Assembly (NCBI GenBank): GCA_003598055.1
Contig: QZKI01000080.1
Coordinates: 1 to 62,827 of the forward strand
From: Candidatus Abyssobacteria bacterium SURF_17
Lineage (GTDB): Bacteria; Abyssobacteria; SURF-5
Direction: 5' to 3'
Length of the DNA: 62,827 bases
Below are positions 1-8,871 of the stretch, one piece after another (position 1 is the stretch's first letter; the number at the start of each line of letters is the position of its first letter). Below the pieces are notes generated by a model that was not told the DNA's origin, made no database searches, and was given only the letters and a program-made list of their open reading frames with translations. Position numbers and translations under genes: made by a program.

Positions 1-46
1 AGGCATACACCTAAATGATATTTGCGCTGAATCATTGTAAGCACCC

Positions 47-67
47 GAATCCGCCTAGGCGGGATTC
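47..67. repeat. 21-nt inverted repeat
   Basis: An almost perfect inverted repeat, GAATCCGCC-TA-GGCGGGATTC, with one extra G in the right arm. It lies just outside the palindromic element at 89-207, in the noncoding first 274 bases. No T-run follows it on either strand, so a terminator role is not supported. It is probably part of a dispersed intergenic element. Confidence 0.4.
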
Positions 68-88
68 CATGTAAAAGAAACGAGCACC

Positions 89-207
89 GTCATTGCGAGC
101 GAGGGGTCTCGGACCCGAGCGAAGCAATCTCTGTTTGTATCCTCACCGCTACCAATGAGATTGCTTCGGTCGCTCGGGTCTGAGACCCTTCGCTCCCTCG
201 CAATGAC
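89..207. repeat. MITE-like palindromic repeat, copy 1
   Basis: The outer arms are GTCATTGCGAG and CTCGCAATGAC, and the inner arms GAAGCAATCTC and GAGATTGCTTC, so the whole 119-nt element can fold into one long hairpin. The same arms occur at 47599-47685. I recall this 'cattgcgagcgaagcgaagcaatc' family as an abundant nonautonomous intergenic repeat in many bacterial genomes. The rest of 1-274 holds no gene. The hairpin lies beyond the stop of the acetyltransferase at 275 and might end its transcript. Confidence 0.75.
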
Positions 208-274
208 CAAACAGTTGTCAATTTCTCTGAATCTCCTCGTGCCAGCCATATTGCGACAGCGGGCCGTGCGTTGC

Positions 275-943
275 TTATACTTCTCGCGTGAAGAACAATA
301 GGGTTATTTTCTCCGGAACAATTCCGTCGTACATCGTGAACGGGCTCTCGGAGACGAGTCGAAATCCCCATTTCTTATAAAAGGGAACAGCCAATTTGTT
401 GTATGATGTCGTACCGAGGTGCAGCCCTTTAACGCCGTTCGCGCGAAGATACTCGAGATATGCCGCGAGCAGCTTCGAGCCAATGCCGCCGCTCCGATAT
501 CCCTCCGCCAGGTTCATGTGCAGATGCGCAGGATACTCGTTGATGGGTTCGTCCACAAACTCGCGCCGCCACATCGTCCGCACGTACCGCCACATGAAGG
601 CGAAGAAACGACGGTCCACCTTATAGCCGAACCGGAAAAGCTTGCGGCGAATCTGCGGCATGATGGCTTTGCCCTGCATCTCCCGCTGCACCGAGGTATC
701 CTTGCAGCCGACGAGGTAGCCGATGACTCTACCGCCAAGCTCGGCCACGAACGCCGACTCCGGCTCGTAATCGGTATAGTAGTTCATCCAATAGTCGGCG
801 AACAGCTCGAAGCACCCGAAATACGGGTCAATCGGGTGACCCATCAGGCCGGTGTCGTAGCAGATTCTGCGAACCGCGTCGCGGTCCTCAGGCCGGTACT
901 TGCGAACGATGGCCGCGGCGAGCTTTTGTCGCGGTATGTGCAT
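275..943 (-). CDS. GNAT-family N-acetyltransferase
   Basis: A 222-residue protein with the GNAT fold, predicted to move an acetyl group from acetyl-CoA to an amine; the substrate is unknown. The N-terminus (IVRKYRPEDRDAVRRICYDT) has the first beta strand and helix of the fold. Near the C-terminus, GYRSGGIGSKLLAAYLEYLR is the acetyl-CoA pyrophosphate loop (R/Q-x-x-G-x-G/A), and the following strand and 'VPFYKKWGFR' are the typical end. The open frame continues to an ATG at 1021, but that extension encodes the 20-bp palindrome at 971-990, so I prefer the ATG at 943. It is the last gene after nagA on this strand and may act on an amino-sugar product, which is inference. Confidence 0.8.
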   Translation of the reverse strand: MHIPRQKLAAAIVRKYRPEDRDAVRRICYDTGLMGHPIDPYFGCFELFADYWMNYYTDYEPESAFVAELGGRVIGYLVGCKDTSVQREMQGKAIMPQIRRKLFRFGYKVDRRFFAFMWRYVRTMWRREFVDEPINEYPAHLHMNLAEGYRSGGIGSKLLAAYLEYLRANGVKGLHLGTTSYNKLAVPFYKKWGFRLVSESPFTMYDGIVPEKITLLFFTREV

Positions 944-970
944 AATAGCGACATCGACGTTTTGACCAAC

Positions 971-990
971 GGGCGCAGCATGCTGCGCCC
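971..990. repeat. 20-bp perfect palindrome, REP-like
   Basis: GGGCGCAGCATGCTGCGCCC is a perfect 20-bp palindrome flanked by GTAG on the minus strand. I recall this 'GTAGGGGCGCAGCATGCTGCGCCC' type of sequence as a dispersed REP-like element that often appears as the peptide VGAQHAAP in over-extended gene models. It lies between nagA and the acetyltransferase and is translated only if the upstream ATG at 1021 is used. Confidence 0.6.
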
Positions 991-1025
991 CTACAGACAT
1001 TCCACTCTGCTCAGCTTCCATGCGG

Positions 1026-2210
1026 CTACTCCCGCCGGTACACGATACGTCCTTCGACCATTGTCAGCGCAATGCCGAAGCCCTCGTCCATGAGAATGAT
1101 TTCGGCATCCTTGCCGACGGCAATCTGCCCTTTGGCGCTGTCAATCCCGATTGCCCTTGCCGGGTTGAGCGAAGCCATCATGAATGTTTCCCGCAACGAG
1201 ATTTTCTCGGACGGATTGCTGCCGAACCACTCAAACACATTCTTGACGGCACGGTCAAGCGTGAGCACGCTGCCCGCGAGGTTGTCAGAGTTCTTGAGAC
1301 GCACCGCGCCGTCTTTCACGCTCACCGGTATGCCGAGGAAATCGTGATCGCCCTCGGGAAGCCCGAGGGCGGCGACGGCATCGCTGATAAGCACCACTTT
1401 ATCTCTCGGCTTGCAGCGCATGACCACGCTCACGACGGCTGGGGCAACGTGATGCCCATCGCAGATAAGCTCGGCCGTGAGCAGGTCCATCACAAGCGCC
1501 GCTCCCACGACGCCAGGCTCGCGATGGTGAAGCCCGCGCATCGCGTTGAAAGTATGTGAGCTGTGCGTGAGGCCGGCGCCGACTGCGGCGCGTATCTGCG
1601 CGAATGTCGCGTTCGAGTGCCCGACGGCGGCGACAATGCCTCGGCTTCTGAGAGCGGAAATCAACTCCAATGCTCCCTGGAGCTCCGGCGCAAGCGTCAT
1701 GATTCTTATCAGGCCGCCCGCCACTCCGAAATACTCTTCGAGTTCTTCCGTCGAGGGAAGCCGCATCGCCCCGATAATCTGTGCGCCCGCCATCTCCGGG
1801 CTGAGGTAGGGACCCTCCATGTGGATTCCGAGCATTTTGGCCCCGCCGGAATTACGGGAAAACTCCCTGGCCGTCTCGAGCGCCGCCACTGTTTGCTCGT
1901 GCGGCATCGCCGAAAGCGTTGCCAGAAAGCCTGTGGTACCGAACTTCGCAAGTGTCGAAGCTATCTTCCTGTAACCATCCGCGTCGGCAAGCTCGAACAT
2001 CTGTCCGACTGCGCCGTGAACGTGCACGTCAATGAAGCCGGGGGCGATGTGATGTCCCGTTGCGTCGATGAGTTCGGCCTCACGCGGACGCCGCACGTCA
2101 GGTCCGACCTCGGCGATTTTACCGTCCTTCACGAGCACATCGCTCTTGAACAGCACCGTATCGGCGAGAACCACCGCGCCATTTTTGAAGAGAACATCAC
2201 CCTTAGCCAC
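1026..2210 (-). CDS. nagA: N-acetylglucosamine-6-phosphate deacetylase
   Basis: Hydrolyses GlcNAc-6-P to glucosamine-6-P and acetate in the cytoplasm. At 394 residues it has the usual family length. Visible motifs are the metal-site strand PGFIDVHVHGA, the GIHMEGPYL loop with the metal-binding Glu, the His of VGHSNA, SHTFNAM, the substrate loop ICDGHHVAP and the catalytic Asp of VLISDAV. The start is GTG at 2210, with AAGGAG about 9 nt upstream. It follows the acyl-CoA dehydrogenase gene by 64 nt. A kinase-like gene (7878-8870) and a SIS protein (4711-5448) on the same strand suggest a shared amino-sugar route. No nagB deaminase is seen; the SIS protein is the nearest candidate for a later step, but this is speculation. 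Confidence 0.93.
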   Translation of the reverse strand: MAKGDVLFKNGAVVLADTVLFKSDVLVKDGKIAEVGPDVRRPREAELIDATGHHIAPGFIDVHVHGAVGQMFELADADGYRKIASTLAKFGTTGFLATLSAMPHEQTVAALETAREFSRNSGGAKMLGIHMEGPYLSPEMAGAQIIGAMRLPSTEELEEYFGVAGGLIRIMTLAPELQGALELISALRSRGIVAAVGHSNATFAQIRAAVGAGLTHSSHTFNAMRGLHHREPGVVGAALVMDLLTAELICDGHHVAPAVVSVVMRCKPRDKVVLISDAVAALGLPEGDHDFLGIPVSVKDGAVRLKNSDNLAGSVLTLDRAVKNVFEWFGSNPSEKISLRETFMMASLNPARAIGIDSAKGQIAVGKDAEIILMDEGFGIALTMVEGRIVYRRE

Positions 2211-2274
2211 GTTGAAGGCTCCTTCTCACGTAAATAGATTCCCCGTAGTATGTGTCCGTATGCTGATACATTTC

Positions 2275-3501
2275 CTACAAATACGACGCGCCCAGCAGAG
2301 CAAGGGAATTGTTCTCCTCTCCAAGCATTCCCACTCGAGCGTCGCGGAACAGCTTCTCAATGAAAAACTCGCGGCTCATACCATATCCACCATGAATTTG
2401 AATCGCCTCGCTCGCCACATGATAAGCGGTTTCGGTCGCGAGGATTTTTGCCGACAACGAATGCTTGGCCGACCCGGGAGGTTGCATTGCGCTTTCGAGG
2501 GCCACTTGACGGGCATACGCACGCGCACTCTCAACCATGGTGAACATATTGAAGAGTTTCAATTTGATACTTTGATGTTCGATTAACGGACGCCCTCCCT
2601 GTATTCTGGTTTTCGCATATTTCAACGCTTCATCGAGAGCAGCCTGGGCTAAGCCCACAAAAGTGAGACTGAGACTGCCATTAGCTGCCGCAAACAGCGT
2701 TTGCGATATATTGAGTGCAAGTTCCGAGTCTGGAATGAGCATCATCCATTCCGGAATCCTGACATCTTCAAAGATGATTTCCCCCTGAGAGTAAGAGCGC
2801 AGGCCTAACTTGTCCATCGGCTTGCCACGAGATACACCAGGCAAATCCAGGGGCAGAAACGCAATGCCAGTGCCTTTCATGCCACGCGACCTATCGAGGC
2901 TGACATAGATGGCCCCATGGGTGGCGATGGCGCCATTGCTTATGAACGAGGACTTCTGTCCTTGAAGAACATAATCGTCACCATTGCGAATTGCACGGAC
3001 GGAGGGCGCATACTGCGGTTGATCAAACCCCGGCTGTGCCCCCAAAATCCAGTCAGAGCCGTGATCCGGTTCGGTGAACGCCCAGCACCCCACCATCTTG
3101 CCTTCAGTGTCTTCACAATACTCTCGGACAAAACCCTCGATCTCGGGTTTGGCGAATATCGAAGCTATGATGAATGGCATCATGGAAACGCCAAAACTCA
3201 TGGCTAATCCGGCATCGCCGTACCCAAGCTGTTCTTGAACCAGAATTGCAGTTAACGCATCGACATCTTCCTGTATTCCTCCCATTGCTTTAGGAATGGC
3301 GCCTTTGTGGAAGCCGAGTTCTCGGTGTTTCTTATACACCTTCCATAATATGGAATCTCGACTGATTACGTCGCGTGGGTCCGACATCTTGTCTAATGTT
3401 ATGCCCGCCGGCCTCATTACCTCCATCGCAAATCTATGAGCCGTTTCTGCAGCCGCCCGATGCTCCTCGCTAATATTCAAGCCTATCGCAGAAATGTCCA
3501 T
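2275..3501 (-). CDS. Acyl-CoA dehydrogenase
   Basis: A 408-residue flavoprotein of the acyl-CoA dehydrogenase family, oxidising an acyl-CoA thioester at the alpha-beta bond and passing electrons to ETF. The N-terminal helical domain, the FAD-binding middle strand region (CWAFTEPDHGSD) and the C-terminal helical domain with IQIHGGYGMSREF are all present. The position of the catalytic base keeps a Glu, but the usual EGT is EEN here (LGEENNSL), which may mean an unusual substrate. The ATG at 3501 has a strong ribosome site (GGAAGGAGA). The chain-length preference cannot be read from the sequence. It stands 191 nt downstream of the methyltransferase gene and just before nagA. Confidence 0.92.
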   Translation of the reverse strand: MDISAIGLNISEEHRAAAETAHRFAMEVMRPAGITLDKMSDPRDVISRDSILWKVYKKHRELGFHKGAIPKAMGGIQEDVDALTAILVQEQLGYGDAGLAMSFGVSMMPFIIASIFAKPEIEGFVREYCEDTEGKMVGCWAFTEPDHGSDWILGAQPGFDQPQYAPSVRAIRNGDDYVLQGQKSSFISNGAIATHGAIYVSLDRSRGMKGTGIAFLPLDLPGVSRGKPMDKLGLRSYSQGEIIFEDVRIPEWMMLIPDSELALNISQTLFAAANGSLSLTFVGLAQAALDEALKYAKTRIQGGRPLIEHQSIKLKLFNMFTMVESARAYARQVALESAMQPPGSAKHSLSAKILATETAYHVASEAIQIHGGYGMSREFFIEKLFRDARVGMLGEENNSLALLGASYL

Positions 3502-3601
3502 CTTTGCAGTCTCCTTCCGTTAAGACCTTTCATTGAAGACATTTTGCGTGATCTTTTTGTGCTGTGCCCGCGCTGATGTGCCGGAGAATCTGCTGATGAG
3601 A

Positions 3602-3679
3602 CTGTCCCCCTTTTTCAAAGGAGGATTCACTGCGATAGCCTTTCGTCTGGGGACAGAGCCCCTTGGAGGGGATCTGTCC
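3602..3679. repeat. Short inverted-repeat cluster (CTGTCCCC / GGGGACAG)
   Basis: The 191-nt gap between the methyltransferase and the acyl-CoA dehydrogenase holds CTGTCCCC at 3602-3609, its reverse complement GGGGACAG at 3649-3656, and a third partial copy CTGTCCC near 3673. The spacing would permit a hairpin. I recall similar 'GACTGTCCCC' strings as dispersed intergenic repeats in bacteria. No promoter or gene is recognised in this gap. Confidence 0.35.
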
Positions 3680-3692
3680 CAATGTGCAGTAC

Positions 3693-4682
3693 TTATGCCC
3701 CCTTAAGGGCCGTAATCACTGAAAGCGGAGCCGGCTCGAAGCTGATTGCGTTCATGCGCCCAAAACCCGCCTTCGCGAGAAAACCCTTTATGTCGGATTC
3801 GGTGTATGTGTCGCCGTGTTCGGTATAGAGCAATTCGTTCAACGCGAATAGTAACGGGAACACGGGGCCGGTTCGTTCCTCGTTTGGCAGCGTATCCGCA
3901 ATGATCACCATACCCGGAGCCTCCAGCGCGTCGTATACGCGCTTAAGAAGCGCGCGATTGTCCTCAGCGCCTTCGCCGTGCAGAATATTCGAGAGCAAGG
4001 CGGCATCATGGCCTCCGGGCAGGCCCTTCAAATAGTCGCCTGCCATCGTGGATATCCTGGGTGCCGCCAACGACTTGGCGATATATTCGGCGGCGACTTC
4101 GACTACGGGCCCCTGGTCGAAGACAGTGGCACGCAGGTTCTGATATTTCTCGGCAACCGTGATTGCGTTGACGCCGGAACCGCCACCGATGTCGAGCAAT
4201 CTTTTATGTCCTGAAAGGTCAACCGCCTGCGCGAGAATCGTGGCGCTGAAGACGGACGTGCTGTGCATGGCGTGCGTAAAGAACTTCATGTGTCTCTCGT
4301 CTCTCATGATGCGCGCAACCGGCTTGTTTTCGCGTGCGGCGTCGGGGAGCTTAGCCCATGATTGATAGGAGAACGCTTCGAGCGAAACGAAATTGCCCGA
4401 ATAGAATGGCTTTCCCTTGACGAGAAATTCGCTTGCCACCGCCGTGTTCCTGTACTTACGGCCGCACTTCTCGAGCAACCCCAGGGCGACGCACGCGTCC
4501 ATCAGCATCCTCACGGGCCGATGGTGGAGGCCAATCATGTTCGCCACTTCGTCGGAGGTTCTTTCGGTATCGAGTTTGCTGAAGATATCCAGCTCACTGG
4601 CAGCATGGAATGCCCGCGCCTCGCAATATCTATGAGCAAGTTCCCATAGCGGAAGCGGGTTGACTGCGGGAATCTCATGCAT
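3693..4682 (-). CDS. SAM-dependent O-methyltransferase, Methyltransf_2 type
   Basis: A 329-residue enzyme with an N-terminal winged-helix dimerisation domain (about residues 10-95, LWELAHRYCEARAFHAASEL) and a C-terminal Rossmann methyltransferase domain. Motif I is LLDIGGGSGVNA, followed by the acidic strand residue in ATVFDQGPVV and a catalytic-region His in LLSNILHGE. This layout matches the acetylserotonin/hydroxyneurosporene methyltransferase family (CrtF, BchU and plant O-methyltransferases), so the acceptor is probably a hydroxyl on a small molecule. It starts 28 nt after the SIS gene and is the last gene of the FecR-ceramidase-SIS-methyltransferase run. The substrate is unknown. Confidence 0.85.
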   Translation of the reverse strand: MHEIPAVNPLPLWELAHRYCEARAFHAASELDIFSKLDTERTSDEVANMIGLHHRPVRMLMDACVALGLLEKCGRKYRNTAVASEFLVKGKPFYSGNFVSLEAFSYQSWAKLPDAARENKPVARIMRDERHMKFFTHAMHSTSVFSATILAQAVDLSGHKRLLDIGGGSGVNAITVAEKYQNLRATVFDQGPVVEVAAEYIAKSLAAPRISTMAGDYLKGLPGGHDAALLSNILHGEGAEDNRALLKRVYDALEAPGMVIIADTLPNEERTGPVFPLLFALNELLYTEHGDTYTESDIKGFLAKAGFGRMNAISFEPAPLSVITALKGA

Positions 4683-4710
4683 GTTCGTGCGCCTCCATCT
4701 GATTGGCCGC

Positions 4711-5448
4711 TTACAGGTGCTTGATCCGGCCGTAGTATTTCGTCATAGCTTCTTGTATGCGCGTGAAATCGGCGGATTCCACATTCCCGCTGGGCAATAT
4801 GAGAGGCTCGACTCCTTCAGCCAGCATTTTTTCGGCTGCGAGAATCAGAACGGAGTTGATAAGCGCTGCGCCGGTCACCGTTGACACTGCGCCCATGGCG
4901 CTCTTGAGCTGCGGTAAGCCAACAACCGCGTCTCCATAAGGCACCCGATTATCCAGCACAACATCGGCCAAGTCCACCAGCTTCCTTCCACTGGGGTGCG
5001 CCGGTTCCACCGAAGTTGAATGTCGGATGCTCGTGATTGCAATCACGGGGATACCTTGTTTCTTCATCTCGAATGCCATCTCCACGGGAGCGGCGTTCCG
5101 GCCCGAATTCGAGACAACGATTCCGGCATCGGGCGGGCGTATGTCATGCGAGAAGAGTATCTCGGCCGCGAGCCCTTCCTGTCTCTCCATCGCGGAGCTG
5201 TTCAAGGCGCCTCCGCTGAGAAGCACGCGTTCGTCAAGCATTGCGTCGACAGGCAGAAGGCCTCCGGCCCGCATGAACGCCTCCTGTGCAATGAGGCTTG
5301 AGTGCCCGGTACCGAAGATATGGATGACTCCATCGCCCGTCAGCGAACGCGCAACGATATCGGCGGCGGCATCGACCTGTTTGCGCTGACTCTTGAGTAA
5401 TCCAGCGAGCAGGTTCACCAGTTCGGATATATATGTTTCCTCAAGCAT
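4711..5448 (-). CDS. SIS-domain phosphosugar-binding protein (UPF0309-like)
   Basis: A 245-residue protein with a single SIS (sugar isomerase) domain. The phosphosugar-binding loops are visible as IHIFGTGHSSLIAQE (about residues 40-55), VVSNSGRNAAPVE (about 110-122) and the IAITS strand. SIS domains bind phosphorylated sugars and catalyse isomerisation, or they act as sensors. The length and order resemble the UPF0309 group. The ATG at 5448 overlaps the end of the ceramidase-like gene by 8 nt, showing translational coupling; a longer frame reaching 5496 would overlap it by 56 nt and is less likely. With nagA and a BadF-type kinase nearby, a role on N-acetylamino-sugar phosphates is inferred. 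Confidence 0.85.
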   Translation of the reverse strand: MLEETYISELVNLLAGLLKSQRKQVDAAADIVARSLTGDGVIHIFGTGHSSLIAQEAFMRAGGLLPVDAMLDERVLLSGGALNSSAMERQEGLAAEILFSHDIRPPDAGIVVSNSGRNAAPVEMAFEMKKQGIPVIAITSIRHSTSVEPAHPSGRKLVDLADVVLDNRVPYGDAVVGLPQLKSAMGAVSTVTGAALINSVLILAAEKMLAEGVEPLILPSGNVESADFTRIQEAMTKYYGRIKHL

Positions 5449-6787
5449 GACATGGAACTTTGTATCGCGAAGGCCCTTTTTTTGTCGCCTTGACAAGTGC
5501 TTTAGCCTGTCGGATTATTTCCGGTTCCTGCGATGGTTGAATCGGGGACATGATCGGCTCATATCCTCCTAGCTTCGCTTCTTTCGGCGGGACGATGTAT
5601 CCCCAGTAACCGTTAGCGTAGCCGATGATAAAGGCAAACTTCGGCAAGGCCGCGTTCTTGAGATCGCTTCCTCTGTTGCCGAAGAACTCGCCCGGAAGTC
5701 CGCAGATGATGATGTCGCCGACCCGTATCACCTGAAGCTCAATCTCCGCCACGGTCGTTCCAAATATGGATTTCCACCCGCCATGCTTGCTGATCATGAG
5801 TTGAGCGGCTGCGCCCTCGAGGTCCGGACGCACAAGAGCAGGCGTCTCGCCACCGTCTTCGCGCGAACGCCGACAGTCGGCCCGCGTTTTCTCCATCACT
5901 TCTTCAAGGTGTTTTTCCGCTTCTGCGACGCTTGGCGATTCCTGAAAAGACGCCGCAATCAGCGTGGATTTCGCGCTCACGGTTCCCGACTTCACTGCTG
6001 TCGATGCCCGGCTGGCCTGCACAATCTGTCTTGCCAGTTTCTTGCCGAGGCGCTCGAGTTCAGGCCAGGTTTGTCTTCGCCGTGTGAATCGGGTGCTCGC
6101 ATCGGCAGCGGCCCCATTGAACATGAGGCAGACAGACCCGGGAAATTTCTCCTCAACCTCTCGCGCAGCAACGCCGAAGAGGTCTGCCGAATACTTCAGA
6201 TTCTCAGGTCCCATAACGGTTGGATGACAGGCGAACGAGACGAGGTGAGCTTTGACCTTGAGCGAAGCATCTTCCACTCGAATGACGCTACGGCCGCTAT
6301 CGGTCAACTGCAAAGGATTGCGGCGGTTTGACGCGACATTTTCTGACAGCAGAGAGCACCATTTCATGGCAGCCGACTCTGCTGATTCAACGGATTTTTT
6401 CGCAACCTGCACGCAGGTGTCGAAGAGGCTCTCCTCATACCGACTCATTGCGTCCGTCGTGGTCGCAAACGGCGAGAAGACATCCGGCCCGGAGTGCGTG
6501 TGCGTGGCTGCGACCAGGATATTGTCGAACGGCACGCCGGTTTCCTGCTCGATCGCCTCTCTGACTTTCGTTCCCCATCCACGGGAAACAAAGAGAAGGT
6601 CGAGCGATACCAGCACTGCCGCTGTGTCACCGCACTGGAAGGCGGCTGCCTTTGCGTGAAGCGAATCGTGCATTCCATCCGCCGGCTCGGTTCGGTAGAT
6701 ATATCCTGCCATGGGAAGCGATTCAGCCGGCGTTATGTCCGCACATGCAAAGCCAGCCTGCAGGGAGCCCTCTTTGGGCCTTTTCAT
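5441..6787 (-). CDS. Neutral/alkaline ceramidase-like amidohydrolase
   Basis: A 448-residue protein matching the N-terminal catalytic domain of the neutral/alkaline nonlysosomal ceramidase family. Signs are the opening GFACADITPAESLPMAGY, the zinc-site string VAATHTHSGPD (about residue 95), FACHPTVMG and FNGAAADAS. True ceramidases are about 650-700 residues and carry a C-terminal immunoglobulin-like domain and a signal peptide. Both are missing here, so a cytoplasmic amide hydrolase on another N-acylated substrate is more likely. It lies 22 nt after the FecR-domain gene and overlaps the SIS gene. In this setting an N-acyl amino sugar is a reasonable guess at the substrate. Confidence 0.85.
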   Translation of the reverse strand: MKRPKEGSLQAGFACADITPAESLPMAGYIYRTEPADGMHDSLHAKAAAFQCGDTAAVLVSLDLLFVSRGWGTKVREAIEQETGVPFDNILVAATHTHSGPDVFSPFATTTDAMSRYEESLFDTCVQVAKKSVESAESAAMKWCSLLSENVASNRRNPLQLTDSGRSVIRVEDASLKVKAHLVSFACHPTVMGPENLKYSADLFGVAAREVEEKFPGSVCLMFNGAAADASTRFTRRRQTWPELERLGKKLARQIVQASRASTAVKSGTVSAKSTLIAASFQESPSVAEAEKHLEEVMEKTRADCRRSREDGGETPALVRPDLEGAAAQLMISKHGGWKSIFGTTVAEIELQVIRVGDIIICGLPGEFFGNRGSDLKNAALPKFAFIIGYANGYWGYIVPPKEAKLGGYEPIMSPIQPSQEPEIIRQAKALVKATKKGPSRYKVPCHA

Positions 6788-6809
6788 GCGGCTTCTCTTC
6801 TCCGCTTGC

Positions 6810-7718
6810 CTATGCTGCTCTGCGGCGTATTACAAGGACGGCGGCAATCACGATGATAAGAACCGCTATGCCCGCCGCCACGTAAAGCGTCTGGGTCGGC
6901 GATAAGCCGAGGAACCCTCCCAGCATTCCGACACGCAACATGCGGAACCTGCCTTTGTATTGATTCCACTGCGCGAGGAATTCCTCCGATATCGTCTGGG
7001 GAGCAGCCGGCGCTTCACCCGGTGTCACTTCCGTCATGGTGTTCTCCGCCACTTTGATGGGAGTTATCATCATGCCGGTGGTGCGAACGTCCACGGTTCC
7101 TTTTACAACGGCCACTTTCGTCGTCGCTTCTGGGGTGACCTGAACGGTAAACACCGTACCGCGAACCCCGGTGACCGCCTGAGGCGTTTCGACGTAGAAC
7201 TTGGACCGCTTGCTCTTGAGCTGTCCAACGTCGTTCCAGAGCTGGCCACCGTCGAGATTTACTTTTGCATTTATTCCCGTCCTGCGGGATTGCTGCAACT
7301 TCTCCAGATTCACATTGCTATTCTGTTCGACGGCTATGATGAGCTGATTGGCGAAGATGGCAACCGCCTTCGAGTCGGGCCCGCTGCGGACTCTGTCTCC
7401 CTCATCAAGGCCCATTCCGGCTTCCGCAGCCTTCCATTGCGTTTCACCCTTCGGCAGCACTTCTACGTCGCCCGTCAGCTCCACGATTTTGCCGCGAGCT
7501 ACATCGAGTCGCGTCTTGTTGATGGACTTGATATCTTCCTTGCTGAAAAAGCCGGTTCCCGTCTCCATTTCCACGGCCACGAGCGCGTCGGTCTCCTCGA
7601 CGATTTCGCCCTCAATAACGCGACCGCTCTTGAGCACAATGGTATCCGCCACGGCGGCGGCGCCGAACGCGAAAAGGGTAAGAATAATGATGAAAATGAA
7701 ATACGTCCTCTTGATCAT
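6810..7718 (-). CDS. FecR-domain membrane-anchored protein
   Basis: A 302-residue exported protein of unknown function. The start at 7718 (MIKRTYFIFIIIL) has a strong purine-rich ribosome site (GAAAGGAAAG) and gives a clean signal peptide or anchor; an earlier start at 7778 would spoil it. A small beta domain follows (TIVLKSGRVIEGEIVEETD), then a FecR domain at about residues 75-220 (VRSGPDSKAVAIFANQ; TPQAVTGVRGTVFTVQV; VVKGTVDVR). A C-terminal membrane helix (LYVAAGIAVLIIVIAAVLVI) ends in arginines. Two membrane segments with the FecR domain outside is the likely topology. No iron or sigma-factor gene is nearby, so it need not be an ECF-type regulator. Confidence 0.8.
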   Translation of the reverse strand: MIKRTYFIFIIILTLFAFGAAAVADTIVLKSGRVIEGEIVEETDALVAVEMETGTGFFSKEDIKSINKTRLDVARGKIVELTGDVEVLPKGETQWKAAEAGMGLDEGDRVRSGPDSKAVAIFANQLIIAVEQNSNVNLEKLQQSRRTGINAKVNLDGGQLWNDVGQLKSKRSKFYVETPQAVTGVRGTVFTVQVTPEATTKVAVVKGTVDVRTTGMMITPIKVAENTMTEVTPGEAPAAPQTISEEFLAQWNQYKGRFRMLRVGMLGGFLGLSPTQTLYVAAGIAVLIIVIAAVLVIRRRAA

Positions 7719-7877
7719 GGGATTTCTTTCCTTTCTTTTCGGAGCGCGTTGTGACGCGTGTGCTCTCCCGCGTGCCAATTACCACGAAATCCTCGGTCTA
7801 GAGTAATTGGTAGAATGATACACGCTTCCCGCACGCAAACGCAAGCGGGAACACGGGCGGGAACTGACGGTGTTTTC

Positions 7878-8870
7878 TCACGCCGCGAGCAAGCATCTCT
7901 TGATATTCATGAGCATCTCGGCTGATATGGACCAACCGATTGCCCGCGCGCCGAGGAAAAACGCGCCGATGACCGCCGGGAATTTCGGCGGAAGTACCCG
8001 GACGCGAGGATACCGCAGGAGAATGGCTTCTGCGAACGGACGCACGATGAACTCGCCTGAGTCGAAGACCGAACCGATGTATGAAACCGGCAGGTCTCTG
8101 CCCTCCATACCGAGTTCCCGGATGGCAACGGTGACGCCGAGGGCAAGCTCCTCGCCCGCGGCGCGAAGAATTCGGCGAGAGACTTCGTCGCCTTCCCTCG
8201 CAGCCGCATCGACTGTGCGCGCGAGTGAGGCAATCTCCTCGCGCGCCATGTTCAAACCGTAGATTTTCAGCGCCACCTGGATGTAATCTGAAACATCGAG
8301 CGCCTCGGGAATGCGGTCAACGAGCGTCGTAAACTCTCCTCGTCCGTCAAAGTGCCGCGCCCCCGCCCGCAATCCTTCCAAAGCGATTGCGTATGCGCTC
8401 CCCTCGTCACCCAGAATGTGTCCCCAGCCGCCTACTTGCCGGTTCGCGCCCGATGGCGAAACTCCGTAGACGACCGAGCCAGTGCCAGCATTTGCGACCA
8501 CACCGAACCCCTCGAGTATGGCCCCATGGAATGCGATGACCATGTCACCCGTGGCGGTTACGGTTTCGGTTGACAGCACCTCCCTGGCGATTTCCTCGAT
8601 AATTTCCTTGCCCTCTCCGTTAGGGCCGATTCCGGCCGTTCCGAGGCTGATGCACCGAACATCTCCCGGCGCGATGTGTGCGGTATGCAGCGCTTCTTCA
8701 ATGGCCTGCCGTATGGATGCGCGCACCACATCGAGCGGGGAGAGGATGTGGTTGGAGGGCCCTCCGCCTCCGGTTCCCCGAATGAGTCCACCTGAGTCTA
8801 TGGCCATGCAGCGTGTAGTTGTCCCGCCGCCATCAATTGCCAAGATGATTTCTTTCGCTTGACCGAACAC
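7878..8870 (-). CDS. BadF/BadG/BcrA/BcrD-family ATPase, N-acetylglucosamine kinase-like
   Basis: A 330-residue ASKHA-fold protein. Phosphate 1 is ILAIDGGGTTTRCMAID at the N-terminus, and the adenosine/phosphate 2 regions are VANAGTGSVVYGV and GGWGHILGDEGSAYAIA. The last is typical of the GlcNAc-kinase branch rather than of the iron-sulfur dehydratase activators, and the CAAGTG cysteine motif is absent. I chose GTG at 8870, one base after the stop of the upstream AAC(3)-like gene (8872) with GAGCTG just ahead; the longer frame to 8921 would overlap that gene. It most likely phosphorylates an amino sugar such as GlcNAc, feeding nagA. Confidence 0.85.
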   Translation of the reverse strand: MFGQAKEIILAIDGGGTTTRCMAIDSGGLIRGTGGGGPSNHILSPLDVVRASIRQAIEEALHTAHIAPGDVRCISLGTAGIGPNGEGKEIIEEIAREVLSTETVTATGDMVIAFHGAILEGFGVVANAGTGSVVYGVSPSGANRQVGGWGHILGDEGSAYAIALEGLRAGARHFDGRGEFTTLVDRIPEALDVSDYIQVALKIYGLNMAREEIASLARTVDAAAREGDEVSRRILRAAGEELALGVTVAIRELGMEGRDLPVSYIGSVFDSGEFIVRPFAEAILLRYPRVRVLPPKFPAVIGAFFLGARAIGWSISAEMLMNIKRCLLAA

Positions 8871-8871
8871 G

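Noticed and set aside
419..1093. Plus-strand open frame opposite the acetyltransferase
   Set aside because: It is antisense to a clear GNAT gene; no domain is recognisable.
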